From assembly GCF_001189415.1 (NCBI RefSeq), contig NZ_JPSQ01000039.1, positions 1-5,123 of the forward strand: a DNA stretch of 5,123 bases, written 5' to 3'. Below are positions 1-4,248 of this stretch, piece by piece. The translations under genes and the position numbers were made by a program. The notes under the pieces were generated by a model that did no database searches, had not been told where the DNA came from, and saw only the letters and a program-made list of their open reading frames with translations. Position 1 is the first letter of the stretch, and each line of letters starts with the position of its first letter. This DNA comes from Candidatus Phytoplasma phoenicium. Its GTDB lineage: Bacteria > Bacillota_I > Bacilli_A > Acholeplasmatales > Acholeplasmataceae.

Positions 1-114
1 AATATTTTTTAAAAAAATCGCAGTTTCATCATTAATAATAGGAATACTATGTTGTGAAGCAAATGTTTTTAATTTAGCCAATATTTCCTTTTTTAAAATT
101 AATTCAGTATACAT
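1..114 (-). CDS. trmR: tRNA U34 hydroxyuridine methyltransferase TrmR (YrrM-like O-methyltransferase), N-terminal part only
   Basis: Only the first 38 codons are in the window; the gene runs off the left edge. The reading frame from the ATG at 114 gives an N-terminal helix starting YTELIL, followed by the segment LKTFASQHSIPIINDETAIF. This matches the start of the YrrM/TrmR class I methyltransferases, where a short helix (YIEALL in Bacillus) precedes 'a-x-x-H-x-(I/V)-P-I' and leads into the SAM-binding EIGTAIGYS motif, which here would lie outside the window. TrmR uses SAM to methylate 5-hydroxyuridine at the wobble base of certain tRNAs. Position after alaS and ruvX matches the Bacillus order alaS-yrzL-ruvX-yrzB-mltG-trmR and supports the call. 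The N-terminus is about ten residues shorter than the Bacillus protein. An in-frame TAG at 123-121 rules out an upstream start. The catalytic domain is not visible, so the call rests on about 25 residues plus synteny. Confidence 0.72.
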   Translation of the reverse strand, partial: MYTELILKKEILAKLKTFASQHSIPIINDETAIFLKNI

Positions 115-128
115 GAAGTACTAAGCAA

Positions 129-134
129 CTCCTC
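129..134 (-). promoter_or_regulatory. Shine-Dalgarno site for trmR with long spacing
   Basis: On the minus strand GAGGAG lies 14 nt before the ATG at 114, longer than the usual 5-10 nt. No other start codon in that frame is possible upstream because of the TAG at 123-121. The nearest downstream alternative is a TTG at codon 12, preceded by AAGGAA, but starting there would remove the conserved first helix. The ATG at 114 is therefore preferred. Confidence 0.5.
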
Positions 135-175
135 AAAATTTTTAATACCAAAAATATTTTTTTATAATTAATATT

Positions 176-640
176 TTATTTAAAATTATTACGATAATTT
201 AAAAAATTTTGCAAAATAATTGTTGCTGCTATTTCATCTTTTAATTTTTTGGTATCTTTTTTTTTATGAAATGTTTTAATAATGATTTGCGCTTGTTTAG
301 TAGATAAACGTTCATCCCATAAAATAATTTCTACAGAATCGCAAAATTTTTGAATTTGTTTTTTGAAAAGTATACTAATTGTTGCTTTAATCCCTATATC
401 ATTATTCATATGTTTAGGTTGGCCTAAAACAATCGTTTTCACCTTAAATTCATCAATAATTTTTTTTAAAGGTTTTAGTAATTCTTGATATTGATGAGCA
501 GTGAACATAATTGTTTTTAATTTTTGAGCAATAATACCGAAATGGGAAATAGCAATCCCTAAAGTTTTTTCTCCTAAATCTAAACCCAAAAAAACTTCTT
601 TGGTGTTACAAAAATTGCTTCCATTTTGTAATGAATTCAT
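176..640 (-). CDS. ruvX: RuvX/YqgF-family RNase H-fold nuclease (putative pre-16S rRNA processing nuclease)
   Basis: A 154-residue protein of the YqgF/RuvX family, which has an RNase H-like fold and is linked to maturation of the 16S rRNA 5' end and earlier proposed as a Holliday junction resolvase. All family motifs are visible: LGLDLGEKTLGIAIS near residues 18-32 with the first acidic residue D21; TIVLGQPKHMNNDIG at 69-83 (usual form VxGLPKxMxGxxG); WDERLSTKQA at 108-117 with E110; and KDEIAATIILQNFL at 134-147 with D135. The acidic triad looks intact, so an active enzyme is expected. The family is usually about 140 residues; the excess is a 16-residue N-terminal extension. That extension exists because the start lies inside the 3' end of alaS (35-bp overlap), and GGAG 7 nt before the ATG supports it. 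It is cotranscribed and probably translationally coupled with alaS. It ends in TAA, 61 bp before trmR. Confidence 0.9.
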   Translation of the reverse strand: MNSLQNGSNFCNTKEVFLGLDLGEKTLGIAISHFGIIAQKLKTIMFTAHQYQELLKPLKKIIDEFKVKTIVLGQPKHMNNDIGIKATISILFKKQIQKFCDSVEIILWDERLSTKQAQIIIKTFHKKKDTKKLKDEIAATIILQNFLNYRNNFK

Positions 641-3203
641 TTAGTTTCTCCAATTGAGGACTACAAATTTGTCCAAAATACTTATTTCCTCCGCCATAAC
701 CATTAATAATAGGTTTAATATTATTTATAAAGTTTCTAATATCTACTGTTTTACTTTTACATAAAACCAAAAATTGTTTTGGTTGTTTTTGACATAAACA
801 TAAAAAATTAGTTTGTAAACTTTCAAATAAATGATCTAACAATACTTTTAACAAATGCAGTTCTATAGGTTCCTCAATCATAATTAACAACTCTTTTTCG
901 ATTTTACAAGGAATAAATTGATGTGATTTTTTTAAAATATTTTGAATTTGTTGTTTTAAAACTTCTTTTTGGATTTGGTTCAAATCTTTGTTTAAGGATT
1001 TTAAATAATGCTTCAAATTTTGTAAATCTTGATAACTACTAAAAGATATATCTATTTTAGGAGTAATCATAAAATTATTATTCATTAAATATTTTTGATT
1101 TTGTTTTATTTTCTTTAATATTTTTTGTTCTTCATCTATTAATGGAATGATTTTTTTTTTTAACATTAAGGTTAAATTTTTACCTGTAGTAGCTTCTAAA
1201 CGATGAACTCCTGAACCAATAGAATAATAATCTAAAATAGTAAAACGATGTAAATCTTTAGTATTCTTAGCATGTGTTCCACCACATAATTGAATAGACA
1301 CATCGCCAATTTGTACAACTCTTGCTTGTTCTTGATAACTAGTATTATCCAAAAACTGAGCTTTAATTTTTTTAGTTTCATTCAATGTCATTTCCTTAAT
1401 CATCACTGAATATTGATTTTCGATCCATTGATTGACTTGGTTTTCTATTTGTATTAATTGTTTTGGAGATAAAATATCAAAATGATTAAAATCAAAACGT
1501 AAATATTGTTCTCCTACAAAAGATCCTTGTTGTTTAATGTGTTCTCCTAAAAATTTTTTTAAAGCATCATATAAAAGATGAGTGGCAGTATGATTCAAAG
1601 CTGTTGCAATTCTTTGTTCTATATTAATACTCGCTACTACTTCTTGTCCTTCTTGAAAAATACCTTTTGGCACTTGATGTAAAAATTGACCATAAGGTAA
1701 TTTAGTCACTTTTGTTACAAATATATCATTAATATAACCAGAATCACATATTTGACCGCCCATAGTTGCATAAAAAGGTGTTTGTTCTAAAACAATGCCT
1801 TGTTCAAAAACTTTCAATACTTTAGTACAAATTTTAAAACATTCATAACCAATAAAAATACTAGGTAAACGAAACTCTAAAAAAAATGAATTTTGCTTTT
1901 TCATATCATGTTGTAAAATTTGTTCTTTTCTTGATAAATCTTTTTGTTTTTGTAAAAAATATTTAAATTCATTCACATTAACTTTTACTTTTTGTTGTGA
2001 CGCATATTCTAAAATTATTTCTTTAGGTAAACCATAAGTATCATAAAGTTTAAAAAAATTTGCGCCTGAAATCTCTTGATTATAAATAAATTTTTTAAAT
2101 TGTATTTTGCCTGATGCTAAAGTAATTAAAAATTTTTCCTCTTCTGTTTGGATAATGTTTTCGATCATCTTTTGTTTCGTTAATAAATCAGGATAAAATT
2201 CTTGCATTATCTTAATTACAATTTCAACTAATTTAAATAAAAAAGGTTTATTGAAATTTAACTTTTGTCCTTGTTGAACAGCTTTTCTTAAAATTTTTCT
2301 TAAAACATAACCCCTACCTATATTTGAAAAAATAGCTCCATCACAAATACCAAATACTAAAGTTTTAATATGATCTGCAATAATCTTAAACGTTCTTTGT
2401 CCCTGATATGGTATTTGACTAAAAAAAGATATTTGTTCAATAATAGGCAAAAAGAGATCTGTTTCAAAATTAGTGGGTGTTTGTTGTAGAACACAAGCTA
2501 ATCTCTCTAAACCTGCTCCAGTATCAATATTTTTTCTTGGAAGTTCACTATATTCAGAACGCGATACACCATGATCAGCATTATACTGAGAAAACACAAT
2601 ATTCCATAGTTCTATAAAACGATCATTTTCAATTTCTTGCGCGATTAAATGTTGATCTCTATAATCGTATTGTACACCACGATCAAAAAAAATTTCTGTA
2701 CAAGGTCCACATGGTCCTTCACCAATTTCCCAAAAATTATTCTTTAAAGGAAGTAAGTGTTGAGGTTTAATATTTTTTTGTAACCAATAATGGTAAGTTT
2801 CTTTATCTTGTTCAAAATAAGTGATATATAAACGATCCACAGATAAAGCAAACCCATTTGGAGAAGTTAACAATTCATAAGCAAAATCAATTGCTTCTTT
2901 TTTAAAATAATCACCTATAGAAAAATTACCTAACATCTCAAAAAAAGTATTATGTCGTGAAGTTTTGCCAATATTATCAATATCATTAGTTCTTAAACAT
3001 TTTTGACAATTAACTAAACGACGAAAAACTGGTTCTTGTGAACCATCAAAATATTTTTTAAGAGGAGTAATGCCCGCATTGATCCATAATAAAGTAGGAT
3101 CTTCTTGAGGGATTAAAGAAACTGATGGGTTTAGATGGTGTCTTTTACCAACGAAAAAGTCTAACCATATTTGTCTAATCTCCGAAGATGTTAATTTTTT
3201 CAT
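606..3203 (-). CDS. alaS: Alanyl-tRNA synthetase
   Basis: Cytoplasmic class II synthetase that charges tRNA-Ala with alanine using ATP. At 865 residues it is near full length (about 876-878 in E. coli and B. subtilis). Catalytic core: IRQIWLDFF near 9-17, LLWINAGITPLKKYFDG at 38-54, TSRHNTFFEMLGNFSIGDYF (motif 2 region) at 81-100, GEGPCGPCTEIFFDRG at 161-176, NIDTGAGLERL (motif 3) at 225-235 and GRGYVLRKILRKA at 296-308. Editing domain: zinc ligands HTATH at 538-542 and CGGTH at 640-644, then GVHRLEATTG at 665-674. A lysine- and glutamine-rich helical linker follows, then a C-Ala domain (about 760-865). Odd points: the stretch aligned to GAMALFGEKYG is replaced by AQFLDNTSYQ (615-624), PFYAESGGQ is PFYATMGGQ, and the C-terminal GGGGGGRPDMAQAGG is reduced to GYGGGNKYFGQ (835-845). 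The start has GAGG 11 nt upstream. It follows rpmF by 105 bp with no convincing promoter of its own, so readthrough from rpmF is likely. No T-box is visible. Confidence 0.98.
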   Translation of the reverse strand: MKKLTSSEIRQIWLDFFVGKRHHLNPSVSLIPQEDPTLLWINAGITPLKKYFDGSQEPVFRRLVNCQKCLRTNDIDNIGKTSRHNTFFEMLGNFSIGDYFKKEAIDFAYELLTSPNGFALSVDRLYITYFEQDKETYHYWLQKNIKPQHLLPLKNNFWEIGEGPCGPCTEIFFDRGVQYDYRDQHLIAQEIENDRFIELWNIVFSQYNADHGVSRSEYSELPRKNIDTGAGLERLACVLQQTPTNFETDLFLPIIEQISFFSQIPYQGQRTFKIIADHIKTLVFGICDGAIFSNIGRGYVLRKILRKAVQQGQKLNFNKPFLFKLVEIVIKIMQEFYPDLLTKQKMIENIIQTEEEKFLITLASGKIQFKKFIYNQEISGANFFKLYDTYGLPKEIILEYASQQKVKVNVNEFKYFLQKQKDLSRKEQILQHDMKKQNSFFLEFRLPSIFIGYECFKICTKVLKVFEQGIVLEQTPFYATMGGQICDSGYINDIFVTKVTKLPYGQFLHQVPKGIFQEGQEVVASINIEQRIATALNHTATHLLYDALKKFLGEHIKQQGSFVGEQYLRFDFNHFDILSPKQLIQIENQVNQWIENQYSVMIKEMTLNETKKIKAQFLDNTSYQEQARVVQIGDVSIQLCGGTHAKNTKDLHRFTILDYYSIGSGVHRLEATTGKNLTLMLKKKIIPLIDEEQKILKKIKQNQKYLMNNNFMITPKIDISFSSYQDLQNLKHYLKSLNKDLNQIQKEVLKQQIQNILKKSHQFIPCKIEKELLIMIEEPIELHLLKVLLDHLFESLQTNFLCLCQKQPKQFLVLCKSKTVDIRNFINNIKPIINGYGGGNKYFGQICSPQLEKLNEFITKWKQFL
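648..651 (-). promoter_or_regulatory. ruvX ribosome binding site inside alaS
   Basis: GGAG on the minus strand, 7 nt before the ruvX ATG at 640 and inside the alaS coding region. It fixes the ruvX start at 640. There is no later ATG before the conserved GLDLG motif, only a TTG at codon 18. Ribosomes finishing alaS (stop at 608-606) pass over this site, which suggests coupling. Confidence 0.6.
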
Positions 3204-3216
3204 TTTATCATTTACC

Positions 3217-3266
3217 TCATAAAAAAATAATATAAAATCATACTCGAACTTTTCATAAAAAAATAA
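3217..3266. repeat. 14-bp direct repeat, period 36, in the rpmF-alaS spacer
   Basis: TCATAAAAAAATAA on the plus strand occurs exactly at 3217-3230 and 3253-3266. On the minus strand it reads TTATTTTTTTATGA; the copy nearest alaS runs into the GAGG ribosome binding site. Low complexity makes chance plausible. It could be a small tandem duplication. The T7 runs could in principle serve as U tracts, but I see no stable GC-containing hairpin directly before either one. Confidence 0.6.
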
Positions 3267-3287
3267 AAAACGAAGATCTAAACTATA

Positions 3288-3306
3288 TTGTAAACTTATA
3301 TTACAA
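3288..3306. repeat. Short inverted repeat just after rpmF
   Basis: A perfect 6-bp inverted repeat, TTGTAA/TTACAA, with a 7-nt loop begins two bases after the rpmF stop. The stem is almost all A/T, and the first T run on the minus strand (3270-3265) comes 17 nt later, so it is a poor intrinsic terminator. It may slightly protect the rpmF 3' end, or be chance. Confidence 0.3.
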
Positions 3307-3308
3307 AA

Positions 3309-3518
3309 TCAAGTTTGTTTTTCGTTTTCCTTATTCTCTTTTTTAGATTCTCTTAAAAATAATTGTCCTTTGTAATATGGAGTATTGCGAGTCACACGAT
3401 GTGATAAAGTAAAATTCTGAGTTTGAGGACACAAAATTAAATTAGGTTGATGCAGCTTCTTATGTGTACGTCTTTTTCTTTTTGCAGTTTTACTGGTTCT
3501 TCTAAATGGAACAGCCAT
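3309..3518 (-). CDS. rpmF: 50S ribosomal protein L32, zinc-ligand-depleted form
   Basis: A structural protein of the large ribosomal subunit. The N-terminus [20 protein letters not shown] is the L32 signature, and the L-x-H-R-V and Y-K-G segments at 38-42 and 49-51 follow. In zinc-binding L32 two CxxC pairs hold Zn. Here residue 30 is still Cys, but 33, 43 and 46 are all Thr (CPQT and TRNT instead of CPNC and CKSC). This is a 'C-minus' type L32 that should not bind zinc as a ribbon. At 69 residues it is about ten longer than usual, with a highly charged Lys/Glu/Asn tail (56-69). The start at 3518 is fixed by AAAGGAG 11 nt upstream. It stops with TGA; the frame then stays open for 35 codons up to the alaS ATG. 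It follows tRNA-Arg and is probably cotranscribed with alaS. Confidence 0.95.
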   Translation of the reverse strand: MAVPFRRTSKTAKRKRRTHKKLHQPNLILCPQTQNFTLSHRVTRNTPYYKGQLFLRESKKENKENEKQT

Positions 3519-3529
3519 ATCTTTGATTT

Positions 3530-3536
3530 CTCCTTT
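3530..3536 (-). promoter_or_regulatory. Strong rpmF ribosome binding site
   Basis: AAAGGAG on the minus strand, 11 nt before the rpmF ATG. It is the best Shine-Dalgarno match in the window, as expected for a highly expressed ribosomal protein gene. It abuts the possible -10 at 3544-3539. Confidence 0.75.
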
Positions 3537-3538
3537 AT

Positions 3539-3567
3539 ATTTTATTGATCAAATAAAAAAATTTCAA
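3539..3567 (-). promoter_or_regulatory. Possible rpmF-proximal promoter
   Basis: On the minus strand TTGAAA (3567-3562), a 17-nt spacer and TAAAAT (3544-3539) form a -35/-10 pair with one mismatch to each consensus hexamer. The weak point is position: transcription would begin about 3532, inside the ribosome binding site at 3536-3530, leaving little or no intact Shine-Dalgarno sequence. The spacer contains one arm of the 13-bp inverted repeat (3546-3558). Either a weak or overlapped promoter, or a chance match in A/T-rich DNA. Confidence 0.3.
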
Positions 3568-3589
3568 CCTATATTCTTTTATTTGATCA
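3546..3589. repeat. 13-bp perfect inverted repeat between tRNA-Arg and rpmF
   Basis: TGATCAAATAAAA (3546-3558) is the exact reverse complement of TTTTATTTGATCA (3577-3589), separated by 18 nt. In the minus-strand transcript it forms a stem beginning 8 nt after the tRNA CCA end. There is no U run after the 3' arm, so it is not a standard terminator; it could act as a processing or stabilising hairpin separating tRNA from mRNA, or as an operator. The 11-bp core TTTTATTTGAT recurs at 3685-3695, upstream of the tRNA. Confidence 0.7.
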
Positions 3590-3597
3590 TAAATTTT

Positions 3598-3673
3598 TGG
3601 CGTTTGAGAAGGGATTCGAACCCCCGACCGACGGCTTAGAAGGCCGTTGCTCTACCTTCTGAGCTACTCAAAC
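3598..3673 (-). tRNA. tRNA-Arg (anticodon UCU), CCA encoded
   Basis: The minus strand folds as a full 76-nt cloverleaf: acceptor GTTTGAG/CTCAAAC, discriminator G and encoded CCA; D arm GCTC/GAGC around AGAAGGTA; anticodon stem ACGGC/GCCGT with loop CTTCTAA; 5-nt variable loop; T arm GGGGG/CCCTT (two G-U pairs) with loop TTCGAAT. The anticodon TCT lies at 3640-3638 and decodes AGA, and possibly AGG, the favoured Arg codons in A/T-rich genomes. A near-consensus promoter lies about 48 bp upstream, and rpmF follows 79 bp downstream with no clear terminator between, so it probably leads a mixed tRNA-mRNA transcript that is cut at the tRNA ends. Confidence 0.98.
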
Positions 3674-3684
3674 TCCTTCTTTTT

Positions 3685-3695
3685 TTTTATTTGAT
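3685..3695. repeat. Third copy of the repeat core, upstream of tRNA-Arg
   Basis: TTTTATTTGAT (plus strand) is identical to 3577-3587, so the tRNA gene is flanked by an 11-bp direct repeat at a distance of 108 bp. In the transcript this copy could pair with the arm at 3546-3558 as an alternative to the local hairpin. Low sequence complexity limits confidence that it is meaningful. Confidence 0.45.
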
Positions 3696-3720
3696 ATATT
3701 TATTTTCTAAAACAACCTTT

Positions 3721-3749
3721 ATTATACTAGAAATAATAATTTTTTGCAA
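3721..3749 (-). promoter_or_regulatory. Sigma-A promoter for tRNA-Arg and the rpmF-alaS-ruvX-trmR unit
   Basis: On the minus strand TTGCAA (3749-3744), a 17-nt spacer and a perfect TATAAT (3726-3721). This is the best promoter match in the window. Transcription should start near 3714, giving a leader of about 40 nt before the tRNA 5' end. Since no equally good promoter lies before rpmF or alaS, it is likely the main promoter of the whole downstream set. Confidence 0.8.
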
Positions 3750-3754
3750 TCTTT

Positions 3755-3778
3755 AAAAAAATATTGTACAAATATTTT
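3755..3778 (-). terminator. Possible weak terminator after trmK
   Basis: In the minus-strand transcript AAAATATT (3778-3771), loop TGTAC and AATATTTT (3765-3758) form an 8-bp stem that continues into a run of T ending at 3755. The stem holds no G-C pair, so termination would be inefficient by standard rules, but it lies 20 bp after the trmK stop and just before the next promoter, where a terminator is expected. Confidence 0.45.
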
Positions 3779-3798
3779 GGACTTCAATAAAACATAAA

Positions 3799-4248
3799 TT
3801 ATAATTTTTTCTTACGTATCACTTTTAAAAAAAGATAATTAAATTTATCAAAAAAATTATAATAATTCAAAATTTCAAAATCATTTTGTTTTAACCAATA
3901 AATTAAAGGCAACCATTTTCCTTGACACCCTAATATCAAAGGTCTTTCCATATAAAGTTGATTTTTCAAAATATTAATAATAGTATGAGATCCCATCCCG
4001 CAAATTAATGCTAAATCAAAAACAGAACGAATCTGTGAAAAACCATCGCTAAGATAAAATTCTACAGGATATTTTTTTAAATTTTGATAAGCCTGAAAAA
4101 GAGGCTGGGGTTTTATATCACTTGCGATTCCTTTTTGAATATATTTTAAATCTAGAGCTTTTTTTAAAACTAATCCATGATCCGTGCCTATATCTAAAAC
4201 TATTTTATAACCTGACAGCAAAGAAGCAATAAAAGTAATTCGTTTCAT
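3799..4248 (-). CDS. trmK: TrmK-like tRNA (adenine-22-N1)-methyltransferase, short form
   Basis: A class I SAM-dependent methyltransferase of the TrmK (YqfN) family, which methylates N1 of A22 in the tRNA D arm. Visible motifs: VLDIGTDHG (17-25; family form DIGSDHA) for SAM binding, the acidic ASDIKP at 42-47, YLSDGF at 65-70, LICGMGS at 81-87 (family AGMGG, catalytic region), and the downstream strand and helix PLILGCQGKWLPLIYWL at 103-119, where the family usually has LILQPN. It is 149 residues long against roughly 230-240: the core ends at a Lys-rich tail (145-148) and the C-terminal coiled coil is missing, with no continuation in any frame before the tRNA promoter. It lies directly after rpoD, the conserved sigA-trmK pairing of Firmicutes, and overlaps it by 4 bp (ATGA). 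It has no Shine-Dalgarno sequence, so translation probably depends on coupling to rpoD. Confidence 0.85.
   Translation of the reverse strand: MKRITFIASLLSGYKIVLDIGTDHGLVLKKALDLKYIQKGIASDIKPQPLFQAYQNLKKYPVEFYLSDGFSQIRSVFDLALICGMGSHTIINILKNQLYMERPLILGCQGKWLPLIYWLKQNDFEILNYYNFFDKFNYLFLKVIRKKKL

Noticed and set aside
109..161. A second frame before trmR reading NFEELLSTSC, suggesting a frameshifted N-terminus
   Set aside because: It resembles the helix before the methyltransferase core, but the main frame already supplies the matching helix (YTELIL) at the right distance. The other frame is bounded by stops and has no ATG.
1148..1164. Poly-T run inside alaS as a frameshift or terminator
   Set aside because: It encodes the lysine run at about 682-684 of AlaRS, the frame continues intact through the C-Ala domain, and no stable stem precedes it.
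3204..3308. T-box riboswitch upstream of alaS
   Set aside because: Firmicute alaS genes often carry one, but this spacer is only 105 bp, has no conserved T-box sequence and no GC-containing stem or specifier structure.
3674..3680. AGAAGGAG just before the tRNA as a ribosome binding site
   Set aside because: It overlaps the tRNA 5' end and no start codon with an open frame follows; the cloverleaf accounts for the sequence.
3545..3695. Integration (att) site or mobile-element scar at the tRNA
   Set aside because: The repeats flank the tRNA but copy none of its sequence, and no integrase or transposase is present. The tRNA is complete and the neighbours are core genes.
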